From [Actinomadura] parvosata subsp. kistnae (GTDB lineage: Bacteria > Actinomycetota > Actinomycetes > Streptosporangiales > Streptosporangiaceae): a DNA stretch of 64,000 nucleotides. The position numbers and the translations under genes are program-made. The notes under the pieces are model-generated. The model was not told the origin of the DNA, searched no databases, and saw nothing but the letters and a program-made list of their open reading frames with translations. Below are positions 19,200-26,627 of the stretch, piece by piece (position 1 is the first letter of the stretch; each line of letters begins with the position of its first letter). The stretch lies in contig NZ_OOHJ01000003.1 of the NCBI RefSeq assembly GCF_900323885.1, positions 62,001-126,000 of the forward strand, in the 5' to 3' direction.

Positions 19200-21104
19200 A
19201 TGCCGTTCATCGTGGATCTGACCAGCGGAAACGTGACGAAGGAAGACCGGTCCGCGGAGAAGGGGCACTACGGCGGCTCCATCCTGGGGTTGCGGCTGAT
19301 GGCCGAGCGGACGGCGGCGGGGCTGGATCCGTACGATCCGGAGACGCTGCTGTACGTCGCGGCCGGGATGCTGGGCGGGACGGCGGCCCCGGGGCTGGCC
19401 AAGGCGGTGTTCCTGGCGAAGTCGCCGCTGACGGGGGTGGCCGGGGAGGCGCACGCGCTGGGCCCGTTCGCGGCGGGGATGCGCGGGGCGGGGGCTGAGG
19501 CGCTGGCCGTGGTGGGGCGGGCGGAGCGGTTGTCGTACCTGCTGGTGGCGGGCGGGGAGGTGAGCGTGCACGGCGCGGAGGACCTGCGCGGGCTGGGCAC
19601 GGCCGCGACGACCGACGCGTTGCGCGCCCGGCACGGCGCGGGGGCGCACGTCGCGGCGATCGGGCCGGCCGGGGAGCATCTGGTGCGGTACGCGAGCGTG
19701 GTGACCGATCACGCGTTCGCCGCCGGCCGGTACGGGCTCGGCGCGGTCTTCGGCGCCAAGAACCTCAAGGCGATCGTCTGCGCCGGCCCCGCCCCGGCCG
19801 GGGTGGCGCTCGCCGAACGGGCCGACCCGGTGGCGGTGGCCGACCTGGCGGCACTCGGCGAACCGGCCGGCCAGACGGCGGCGGCGCGCGCCGGACTGGG
19901 CGACCCGGCGCCGGTGGCCGATCCGGAGGCGATCGCCGCGCTGACCGCCTACTACCGGGAGGCGATGGTCACAAACAAACTGGCCGCCTGGCAGGCGGGT
20001 CTGCCGGGTTTCGCGGCGTGGGCCGGTGACCCCATCGACCCGGGTTACGCCTCGGTCCGCAACTTCTCCGTGACGGGGGCGCCCGGCCTGCGGGCGCCGT
20101 CGGCGGGCGACTACGACGGCCGCGCGGTCGCGACGACCGGCTCGTGCCCCGGCTGCCCGAACGACTGCCTCAAGGTGTACGCCCCGCCCGGGGTGGAGCG
20201 GCGGACGGGCGGGCTCGGGCAGGAGGCGTTCGTGTCGCTGGGCTGGAATCTCGGCATCGACGACCTCGACACCATCCTGGCCGCCAACGCCCGCTGCAAC
20301 GATCTCGGCCTGGACGTGGTGTCGCTGGGCGGCACGCTCGCGTTCGCGATGGAGTGCGCGGAGCGTGGCCTGCTGCCGGGTGGCCCGGCGTTCGGGGACG
20401 CGGCGGCGCTGCCGGGCCTGATCGAGGACGTGGCCGCGCGGTCGGACGCGCTGGGCGACCTGCTGGCGGAGGGTTCGGCGCGGGCGGCGCGGCGGATCGG
20501 GCGGGGCGCGGCGGCGTACGCGATGACGGTGAAGGACGCGGAGGTGCCGTGCATCGACCCGCGCCCGCAGCCGGGCATCGGCCTCGGCTACGCGCTGGCT
20601 CCGGGCGGCCCGCGTTACGACGCGCTGGAGCACGACCTCGACTTCGACCCGGTCGTGGGGCTGGCTTACTGCTTTCCCGAGGCGGCGCGCGTCGGGGCGC
20701 TGCCGGCCCCGGCGGGCGAGCTGGACGAGGAGCGGGGCCGGCGCACAGCCCGGCTGCTGCGGTTGTGGAGCGGCCTGGACGCGCTGAACGTGTGCCTGTT
20801 CGCCTCCAGCCCGACCCGTCCTCTCACGATCGACCACCTGACGGCGCTGGTCAGGGCCGTGCTGGGCGTGGAGTTCACGCTGGAGGACCTGCTGGCGGTG
20901 GGTCAGGAGCGTCTGGACGCGATGCGGGCGTACGCGCTGCGCGAGAGCGGCGGGCACCTCGACGAGACGCTGCCGGCGCGCCTGCACGAGGAGGCGATCA
21001 CGGAGGGGCCGCACCGGGGCGCCGTCCTGGAGCGGGCCGCGTTCGAGCGGGCGCGCGCCGCCTTCTACGACGAGCTCGGCTGGGACCCGCGCGTCACGGC
21101 GTGA
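19200..21104 (+). CDS. Aldehyde:ferredoxin oxidoreductase (tungstopterin family)
   Basis: 634 residues from the ATG at 19200, which has TAGGAGG seven bases upstream (19186-19192). The N-terminal domain carries GHYGGSILGLRLMAER and RYGLGAVFGAKNLKAI typical of AOR. The [4Fe-4S] ligands are present as C-x2-C-x3-C in GSCPGCPNDC, with the fourth Cys in DALNVCLF about 200 residues later, the same spacing pattern as in archaeal AOR. The enzyme oxidises aldehydes to acids with ferredoxin as acceptor, using a W/Mo-bis-pyranopterin. No ferredoxin or cofactor genes are adjacent. GC content is like the neighbours, so no recent transfer is visible. Confidence 0.88.
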   Translation: MPFIVDLTSGNVTKEDRSAEKGHYGGSILGLRLMAERTAAGLDPYDPETLLYVAAGMLGGTAAPGLAKAVFLAKSPLTGVAGEAHALGPFAAGMRGAGAEALAVVGRAERLSYLLVAGGEVSVHGAEDLRGLGTAATTDALRARHGAGAHVAAIGPAGEHLVRYASVVTDHAFAAGRYGLGAVFGAKNLKAIVCAGPAPAGVALAERADPVAVADLAALGEPAGQTAAARAGLGDPAPVADPEAIAALTAYYREAMVTNKLAAWQAGLPGFAAWAGDPIDPGYASVRNFSVTGAPGLRAPSAGDYDGRAVATTGSCPGCPNDCLKVYAPPGVERRTGGLGQEAFVSLGWNLGIDDLDTILAANARCNDLGLDVVSLGGTLAFAMECAERGLLPGGPAFGDAAALPGLIEDVAARSDALGDLLAEGSARAARRIGRGAAAYAMTVKDAEVPCIDPRPQPGIGLGYALAPGGPRYDALEHDLDFDPVVGLAYCFPEAARVGALPAPAGELDEERGRRTARLLRLWSGLDALNVCLFASSPTRPLTIDHLTALVRAVLGVEFTLEDLLAVGQERLDAMRAYALRESGGHLDETLPARLHEEAITEGPHRGAVLERAAFERARAAFYDELGWDPRVTA

Positions 21105-21236
21105 CCCTGCATCCCCGCGCGTCAGGGGCGAATTGGTGCCCGCCACGCACGAGAACCGCGCCGGCGACGGCGAGGCGTCCTTCCGCGCCGCTCCCCCGAG
21201 CCGATGACTTCGGGGGCACCTGGCGGTCTACCGGTC

Positions 21237-21776
21237 ATGAGCAAACTGCTGTACTCGGTGACCATGTCGGCGGACGGCTTCATCGCGCGCCCGGGCGGCG
21301 ACATGTCCTGGCTGACCCCCCACCTCGGCCCGAACCCGCTGGTCGACGACCTCGTCGGCGAGATCGGCGCGCTGCTGGTGGGCAGGCGCACCTACGCCGG
21401 CGACGACCCGAACAAGGGCACGGACAAGGAGGGCGCGTTCGAGGGCGCCTGGCAGGGGCCGCAGGTCGTCCTCACCCACCACGTCCCCGGCGACCCGGTC
21501 CCGGGCGTCACGTTCGCCGGCGACCTGCCGTCCGCCGTGGCCGCCGCCAAGCGGGCCGCGGGCGGCAAGTACGTCAACGTGCTCGGCGCGGACGTCGCCC
21601 GCCAGTGCCTGGAGGCCGGCGTGCTGGACGAGGTGCTGACGATCGTGGCGCCGGTGCTGCTCGGGGACGGGGTGCGCCTGTTCGAGCACCCGGGCGGCAC
21701 GAACGTCAGGCTCGAACGCCTGCGCGCCGGCCACGTGCCGCACGCCGTGAACATCTGGTATCGCGTCGTGTCCTGA
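21237..21776 (+). CDS. Dihydrofolate reductase-like protein (RibD C-terminal family)
   Basis: 179 residues starting MSKLLYSVTMSADGFIARPGGDM. The fold markers are GALLVGRRTY near residue 45, GGKYVNVLGADVARQCLEAGVLDE in the middle (the NADPH-binding turn) and IVAPVLLGDGVRLF. It belongs to the broad YwjB/YyaP-type group annotated as RibD C-terminal domain proteins; the true substrate is unknown and it need not act on folate. An in-frame start 33 bases upstream is possible but has no better signal. Followed by a strong terminator. Confidence 0.88.
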   Translation: MSKLLYSVTMSADGFIARPGGDMSWLTPHLGPNPLVDDLVGEIGALLVGRRTYAGDDPNKGTDKEGAFEGAWQGPQVVLTHHVPGDPVPGVTFAGDLPSAVAAAKRAAGGKYVNVLGADVARQCLEAGVLDEVLTIVAPVLLGDGVRLFEHPGGTNVRLERLRAGHVPHAVNIWYRVVS

Positions 21777-21795
21777 ACCTCCTCGGGCCGGGGAA

Positions 21796-21823
21796 CCGGC
21801 CGGGCCCCGAACGGCCCGGCCGG
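21796..21823 (+). terminator. Perfect 11-bp GC hairpin
   Basis: CCGGCCGGGCC at 21796-21806 and GGCCCGGCCGG at 21813-21823 form a perfect stem with a 6-nt loop, 20 bp after the reductase stop. No T tract. Confidence 0.8.
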
Positions 21824-21850
21824 AAAGGGTGACGCGGCGCAGCCTCCGAT

Positions 21851-21864
21851 TGTTAGCGTTAACA
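21851..21864. promoter_or_regulatory. LacI-type operator-like palindrome
   Basis: TGTTAGCGTTAACA is a 14-bp palindrome with 12 matching positions, the shape of LacI-family sugar operators. It lies 120 bp upstream of the GH43 promoter and just after the terminator, so it most likely serves the arabinanase gene. No regulator gene is adjacent. Confidence 0.4.
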
Positions 21865-21984
21865 TCGCCGATCGAAAGCGGCCCGACCGTACGAACCCTG
21901 ACCAGTCCTGTCAAGACCCGGACCGCCGGCCCGCCACATCCCCGCAGCTCACCCCACCACCCCCGTGTAAGTTTCACGACCGGG

Positions 21985-22014
21985 TTGACGATCTCCGAAA
22001 ACCGCACCTACATT
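21985..22014 (+). promoter_or_regulatory. Promoter of the GH43 gene
   Basis: TTGACG (21985-21990) and TACATT (22009-22014) are 18 bp apart, putting the transcript start about 40 nt before the TTG start codon of the arabinanase gene. Confidence 0.55.
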
Positions 22015-22060
22015 GCCTGCGACGCACCGGCGCAGCGTCCCACCCCCTCAAGGAGGACCC

Positions 22061-23020
22061 TTGCGCCGCCTGCCCCGCATCGTCGCCGCCGCCGCGAGCG
22101 TGCTCGCGCTCACGGCCGCCGCGCTCGCCTACCCCAACCCCGGCCGGGTCACCGGCGACGTCGTCGTGCACGACCCCACGATGATCCGCACCTCGTCGAA
22201 CTACGTGCTCTACTCGACCCACGGCTACCTGGAGGCCCGCACCTCCACCGACCGCATCACCTTCACCCGGGCCGGCTCCGCCTTCCGCACGCCGCCGTCG
22301 TGGTGGCGGACGTACTCCTCCGCCAACGACCCCTGGGCGCCCGACATCTCCCAGCAGGGCGGCAGATACCTCATGTACTACGCCGTCTCCAGCTTCGGCT
22401 CCAACAACTCCGCCATCGGCCTGGCCACCAGCTCCACCGGCCAGCCCGGCACCTGGTCCGACCAGGGCGTCGTCTACGCCACCACGACCAGCAACGACCA
22501 CAACGCGATCGACCCCAACCTCCTGGTCGACGCCTCGGGCCGGTGGTGGCTGAGCTTCGGCTCGTACTGGACGGGCATCCGCATGATCCGCCTCGACCCC
22601 GCGACCGGCAAGCGCCACTCCTCCGACCGCACCCTCTACCACCTGGCCACCCGCCCCGACGCCCCCTACGCGGTCGAGGCCCCCGACATCATCCGCCACG
22701 GCACCTACTACTACCTGTTCGCCTCCTACGACCGGTGCTGCGCCGGCACGTCCAGCACGTACAAGATCAAGGTCGGCCGCTCGACCAGCCCGACCGGCCC
22801 GTACACGGACCGCGCGGGCACCCCGATGCTGAACGGCGGCGGCACGACGGTCCTGGAGACCCACGGCGCCATCATCGGCCCCGGCGGGCAGAGCGTCATG
22901 TCGGACGTGGACGGCGACCTGCTCGTCTACCACTACTACGACGGCAACGCGGGCGGCACGCCGAAGCTCGGCGTCAACCTCATCGGCTGGGACTCGGCCG
23001 GCTGGCCGTACGTGTACTGA
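22061..23020 (+). CDS. Secreted GH43 arabinan endo-1,5-alpha-L-arabinosidase
   Basis: 319 residues from the TTG at 22061, preceded by AAGGAGG (22050-22056); an upstream in-frame start lacks a ribosome-binding site. Signal peptide MRRLPRIVAAAASVLALTAAALA. The three GH43 acidic residues are visible: base Asp in VVHDPTMIR, Asp in AIDPNLLVD, and acid Glu in VEAPDIIRHGTYYY. The five-bladed beta-propeller is a single domain with no carbohydrate-binding module. It should cleave alpha-1,5-arabinan outside the cell. A LacI-type palindrome upstream suggests arabinose-oligosaccharide control. Confidence 0.93.
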   Translation: MRRLPRIVAAAASVLALTAAALAYPNPGRVTGDVVVHDPTMIRTSSNYVLYSTHGYLEARTSTDRITFTRAGSAFRTPPSWWRTYSSANDPWAPDISQQGGRYLMYYAVSSFGSNNSAIGLATSSTGQPGTWSDQGVVYATTTSNDHNAIDPNLLVDASGRWWLSFGSYWTGIRMIRLDPATGKRHSSDRTLYHLATRPDAPYAVEAPDIIRHGTYYYLFASYDRCCAGTSSTYKIKVGRSTSPTGPYTDRAGTPMLNGGGTTVLETHGAIIGPGGQSVMSDVDGDLLVYHYYDGNAGGTPKLGVNLIGWDSAGWPYVY

Positions 23021-23271
23021 GTGCCCTCATGCGTGAAAGCCGTTCGCGGGAATGCTGAGATACCCGTACGCGCTGACGTCGACGAGGATTTGTTTTCATG
23101 TCCTTGTCGTTACGGGCGCGGCGGGAACGCATTAACTGAACGACTGGGCTTTCATATTTTAAAGACTGCGGTATGATGGCAGCAACAAGTCGGGGAAGGC
23201 TGGAGGCTCGTGTACGCGAACGACATGGGTCAGGCCGCCCACCGGATCGGTGAGCGGCCCGGGATAGTCGT
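23021..23271. other. Intergenic region with a possible plus-strand promoter
   Basis: This gap between the GH43 gene and the 49-residue protein gene is locally AT-rich (23140-23180) with a TATGAT hexamer near 23172 and TTTCAT 16 bp before it. A plus-strand frame from GTG 23210 follows a GGAGG, but it runs antisense to the better supported small membrane protein. I see no convincing gene here. Confidence 0.35.
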
Positions 23272-23421
23272 TCACGGAAGCAGTTGGATCACCACGCCGT
23301 CGCCGTCCGTCCTGAGGACGACGATCAGCACGGCGAGGAGGAGGAGCAGGAGCCAGCGCCAGTCAGGTGCTCGCAACCTCCCCTTGATCTCAAACTCCAC
23401 ACGGCTGTCCGATCTCCGCAT
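23272..23421 (-). CDS. 49-residue single-helix membrane protein
   Basis: Starts ATG 23421 with GGGAGGG about 6 nt upstream and begins MRRSDSRVEFEIKGRLRAPDW. Residues 23-36 are a Leu/Val run (WLLLLLLAVLIVVL) forming one transmembrane helix, with a positively charged N-terminal side and a short TDGDGVVIQLLP tail. A promoter TTGGAT-N18-TAGGCT (23538-23509) lies about 90 nt upstream. It follows the lasso cluster on the same strand but has its own promoter. Function unknown; it could be a phage-type or transporter-associated small protein, or unrelated to the lasso genes. Confidence 0.6.
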   Translation of the reverse strand: MRRSDSRVEFEIKGRLRAPDWRWLLLLLLAVLIVVLRTDGDGVVIQLLP

Positions 23422-23508
23422 GGACTGCCCTCCCTTCGGGGTTGGGTGGCGGCTCGGCGGGGCCCGTGGTGTGGAGCCGATGGGCCTCGCCGGGCTCTCT
23501 CTTTTCCG

Positions 23509-23538
23509 AGCCTAGCCGTTCCGCATCCCGGAATCCAA
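23509..23538 (-). promoter_or_regulatory. Promoter for the small membrane protein gene
   Basis: TTGGAT (23538-23533) and TAGGCT (23514-23509) with an 18-bp spacer match the actinomycete housekeeping consensus; the start codon is at 23421. Confidence 0.45.
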
Positions 23539-23683
23539 CGATTCTTTCGCGTAACGATGGACCATTCTTCGGGCGCCGGCTATTCGCTGCATCAGCGTTT
23601 CGGAATTTCCCGGGGAACTTATCAAATGGCGGCCGTCGCCCATGGATAACGGCGCTGACCCGTTCGATTTGCACGCCTCAGGC

Positions 23684-24394
23684 TCACAATGTGAGCACAC
23701 GGAGATAGCCGGGATCTGCCGGCTCGTGCACGGCGGCGACCGGCCGGCTGTCGATCTCCACCCAGGCGTGGAAGCGGTAGGGGTCGGTGATCGCGCCGAG
23801 GCACCAGTCCAGCCGCCGGCGCCGCAACGCCGCGGAGAGCACCGTGGCCAGGGAGATCTCCAGGCAGGCGGTCCGGCCCGGGTACCAGTCGGCCACATGG
23901 CGGACGGCCGCCGCCGCGGTCTCCGCGCGATCGGCGGGCAGCTCGCTCCTGCACCACCTGCCGCGCATCCGGGTAAGGAGCCCGGCGGTCGCGCGGAAGG
24001 GCAGTTTGAGCAGGACGACGGCAAGCAGCAGGCTGCCGAGGGCGAAAAGCCGCTCACGCCAGGGCACGCGAGCCGCGCAGCCGGGCTCCGGCCCCGCCAT
24101 GGTGGCCGCCATCCGCAGGTCGGACAGATCGGTTTCGATCAGGCCACGATTGACCAGGTCGCGCAGGAGCAGGTTGGCGTCGCGCCTGATGATGTCGGGC
24201 GCGGTCGCGGGATAGCGACCGGCGACCTGCGCGATGCTCTCCTCGAACCCGGCGCCGCCGGCCCAGCCGATCCACAGGTGCGCGGCCGTGTCGTTCAGCG
24301 CGTGCCACTGCCCGGTGGACACGTTGAGCAGGACGACTCCGCCGTGCCCGTACGTCTGGTGGTGGACATGGTCCGGGATGCGAAGCTGCAGCAT
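23684..24394 (-). CDS. Lasso peptide RRE-leader peptidase fusion (B1-B2)
   Basis: 236 residues. The first 85 residues are a PqqD-like RiPP recognition element (HALNDTAAHLWIGWAGG, LLLRDLVNRGLIETDL) that should grip the leader peptide. A connecting hydrophobic stretch (about 117-130) precedes the transglutaminase-like protease, with the catalytic triad Cys177 (TACLEISLATVLSA), His209 (YRFHAWVEID) and Asp215. It would cut the leader from the core so that the cyclase can act. In many actinobacteria B1 and B2 are separate genes; here they are one. It starts 3 bp after the cyclase stop, so co-translation is likely. Confidence 0.9.
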   Translation of the reverse strand: MLQLRIPDHVHHQTYGHGGVVLLNVSTGQWHALNDTAAHLWIGWAGGAGFEESIAQVAGRYPATAPDIIRRDANLLLRDLVNRGLIETDLSDLRMAATMAGPEPGCAARVPWRERLFALGSLLLAVVLLKLPFRATAGLLTRMRGRWCRSELPADRAETAAAAVRHVADWYPGRTACLEISLATVLSAALRRRRLDWCLGAITDPYRFHAWVEIDSRPVAAVHEPADPGYLRVLTL

Positions 24395-24397
24395 GCG

Positions 24398-26215
24398 TCA
24401 CGACCAATCGAAGGGGTTTTCCAGGCACCGGAGCCAGTTCTCCGTGGCGAACAGCTGGCTCATCGCGCCGAGCGGCACCGGCGCTCCGGCGAGCAGGCGG
24501 CCCAGACAGGCGCGGACGGGTTCGGCGGCGATGATCCCCATGGCCACCAGGCGGGAGTCGTCGAGCAGGGCGTACAGGTGGCGTGCGGCCACCCGGGCGC
24601 CGTGGTACTCCTCGGCGCTGTAGTCGCCTTTCGTGCGACGACGGAACACTGCCTGCGGCACCAGCCCGCGCAGCGCGGCGGCCAGCAGCGGCTTGCTGGT
24701 GAAGGGGTCCCCGCGGCGGCCGGAGGGCACGGCGAGGCCGGCTGCGACCACGGCGTTGTCCAGGAAGGGCGCGTGCACGCGGATCCCGTCGAGCGCGCCA
24801 AGATCGCGGAGATGGCGCTGCGACTCGGCCGACAGCCTCAACTCGGTACGCATGGCCATCTGCGCGGGGCCACCGTCGGGCGCCAAGCACTCGGCCAGGC
24901 CGGGATCACGCACGGCTTCGGCCAGTTCGGCGCGCATCAGGGGGGTCAGCCAGGTCAGGACGGCACCGTCGACCGGCCACCAGGCGATGGCGTCGGGCCA
25001 GGTGAGCTCGCTCTGGTCGGGCCGCAGCAGCCGTCTGCTCAGCCGGGCGAGCGCGGCGACCGGGCTGGTGAGCGCCAGCCGCCCGGCCCGCATGGCCAGG
25101 GCCAGCGTGGAGGTGTGGCGCAGTGCGGCCTGACCGGCGCAGTGGCGGGCGAGGCGGCGCAGGTGCCCGTGCCGGGCCAGCTCGCCCAGGTACGACGGCG
25201 CCGCGCCGAAGATCGCGTCCCCGCCTTCGCCGGTGATGTGCAGCCGGGTCTCTGCCGTCTTCGCGTGCCGCAGGCGGAGCATCGCGCGCCTCACCGCCAG
25301 GCTCCCCCTGGTGGGCTCGGCACCTCGCTGCCCAGGCGACGTCCGGCCCGCCTGCTGCGGCAGTGCTGCGTAGGGAAGGGTGTCTTGGCTGCCCTGCACG
25401 GTGCTCAGGTGGATGCGCTCGTCGTGGTGGGAGAAGCTGACGGCCTCGGCGAGGTCGGCGGCCGGCACCTGCGGGTGGTGGTAGACGACCGCCTCGACAG
25501 ACGTGTGGCGCGCGGCCAGGAAAGCGAGTGAGGTGGAGTCGAGGCCGCCGCTGAAGTCGGCGGAGACCGGGCCGTCGGCGCAGCGGAGAGCCACCGCTTC
25601 GGTGAGCGCCACACGCAGTGCGTCTACCTCATCGAGGTCGGCGGCCCGTAGGAGCGGCGGGCTGAGCCGCACCTCCCCTGGCCGCCCGCGCAGCACCGCG
25701 CCGCCGGGCATCCGGGCGACGGTCTCGAACGGCGAGCGGTTCTCCCAGAGCGGCAGCACGGCGGGGCAGGCGATCCTGGCAGCAACCATGACGCGGTCCA
25801 GTGCCCGCTGTCGTGGCCCGGTCAGCACCTCGGGGTGTGCGGCGATCGCGAGCTCGTCGGGGGCGCTGGTGTAATAGAGCGGGAACTGGCCCGCCAGGTC
25901 GGTGAAGGCGATGACCTCCCCGCGGTGCCGCAGGAGCAGCCCGGCGTAGGCTCCCGGCCAGTCCATGAGCAGGCGCGGCTCGTCACGTTCCAATGCGGCG
26001 GCCAGGCCGTCCCGGAGGTCGGCCGGGCGGGCCAGGCAGTGCCCGACGAGCAGCAGGCTCGCCTCGGGATGCTCGGCCCACACCCGCTCGCCGTCCGGCC
26101 AGGTGCCGTAGAACCGCACGCTGGCCCGTTCTCGCCCCTGTGTGAGAGTGACGATGAACCCGGGTGGCGCCGCGACCGGCTCCTGACGCCGGCCGTCATC
26201 GCCTGGCCCCTCCAC
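24398..26215 (-). CDS. Lasso peptide macrolactam synthetase (asparagine synthetase-like)
   Basis: 605 residues from the GTG at 26215, with a GGGG at 6 nt; an in-frame TTG at 26221 overlapping the precursor stop (TTGA) is the alternative. The N-terminal part resembles a class II glutaminase domain without the catalytic first Cys. The ATP-binding PP-loop is ADFSGGLDSTSLAFLAAR near residue 225, and HITGEGGDAIFG follows. Such enzymes adenylate the side-chain carboxylate of the ring residue and join it to the new N-terminal amine to form the lasso ring. Lies directly downstream of the precursor gene. Confidence 0.93.
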   Translation of the reverse strand: MEGPGDDGRRQEPVAAPPGFIVTLTQGRERASVRFYGTWPDGERVWAEHPEASLLLVGHCLARPADLRDGLAAALERDEPRLLMDWPGAYAGLLLRHRGEVIAFTDLAGQFPLYYTSAPDELAIAAHPEVLTGPRQRALDRVMVAARIACPAVLPLWENRSPFETVARMPGGAVLRGRPGEVRLSPPLLRAADLDEVDALRVALTEAVALRCADGPVSADFSGGLDSTSLAFLAARHTSVEAVVYHHPQVPAADLAEAVSFSHHDERIHLSTVQGSQDTLPYAALPQQAGRTSPGQRGAEPTRGSLAVRRAMLRLRHAKTAETRLHITGEGGDAIFGAAPSYLGELARHGHLRRLARHCAGQAALRHTSTLALAMRAGRLALTSPVAALARLSRRLLRPDQSELTWPDAIAWWPVDGAVLTWLTPLMRAELAEAVRDPGLAECLAPDGGPAQMAMRTELRLSAESQRHLRDLGALDGIRVHAPFLDNAVVAAGLAVPSGRRGDPFTSKPLLAAALRGLVPQAVFRRRTKGDYSAEEYHGARVAARHLYALLDDSRLVAMGIIAAEPVRACLGRLLAGAPVPLGAMSQLFATENWLRCLENPFDWS

Positions 26216-26217
26216 TT

Positions 26218-26415
26218 TCAACCCCAGTAGTACTGGGAGTTCGCGTCGGCCGTGCCGTTCGACGAACTCCCTTTGGTCTGCCTCTTCACAGGCCCCAGAT
26301 CAATGACGCGAGGCGTCGTGTAGCAAGAAGGCCCAGAAGCCTCGAGGCCTGCCGCCTCGCACAGCTCCGTGACCGACTCGGAAGAATGGGTGGGCGCAGA
26401 TTCCGGCTTATTCAT
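26218..26415 (-). CDS. Lasso peptide precursor
   Basis: 65 residues from ATG 26415, chosen because GGAGACC lies 7 nt upstream; the open frame continues further but without a ribosome-binding site. The leader (48 residues, MNKPESAPTHSSESV...) has the lasso motif Y-x2-P in YTTPRVIDLG and a Thr two before the cleavage site (KRQTK). The predicted core is GSSSNGTADANSQYYWG: Gly1 and Asp9 would form a 9-residue ring, leaving an 8-residue loop-tail with bulky Tyr14, Tyr15 and Trp16 as steric plugs. It has no Cys, so a class II lasso peptide. Third codon positions are less GC-rich than in neighbouring genes, as is common for precursors. Confidence 0.92.
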   Translation of the reverse strand: MNKPESAPTHSSESVTELCEAAGLEASGPSCYTTPRVIDLGPVKRQTKGSSSNGTADANSQYYWG

Positions 26416-26479
26416 AAGGTCTCCAGACGTTAATGAACTCATCCCCTTCGTCTGCACACGACCACCCGGATGTATAGGC

Positions 26480-26509
26480 ATGATAACCCTCCGGCAGCCG
26501 TCATTGGAA
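26480..26509 (-). promoter_or_regulatory. Candidate promoter of the lasso operon
   Basis: On the minus strand TTCCAA (26509-26504) and TATCAT (26485-26480) are 18 bp apart; transcription would start about 60 nt before the precursor ATG. The -10 match is good, the -35 weak. Confidence 0.45.
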
Positions 26510-26535
26510 GCGGTTTTGTGAATGTCACGCACACG

Positions 26536-26575
26536 GACGTCATGCTAATTGACAAAGATCCTCACATTGACGTCA
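26536..26575. repeat. Two GACGTCA copies upstream of the lasso operon
   Basis: GACGTCA occurs at 26536-26542 and 26569-26575, 33 bp apart, or about three helical turns. The second is part of the palindrome TGACGTCA. They sit upstream of the candidate promoter in a 212-bp gap and could be regulator sites. Confidence 0.35.
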
Positions 26576-26627
26576 CCATATGACTTTCAAATCACGACAA
26601 GGCCACTTCAAATTGAAGGGTGGTTCT

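Noticed and set aside
23210..23515. Plus-strand 101-codon frame with a GGAGG before its GTG
   Set aside because: It overlaps the minus-strand 49-residue membrane protein, which has better codon use, a transmembrane helix and a promoter.
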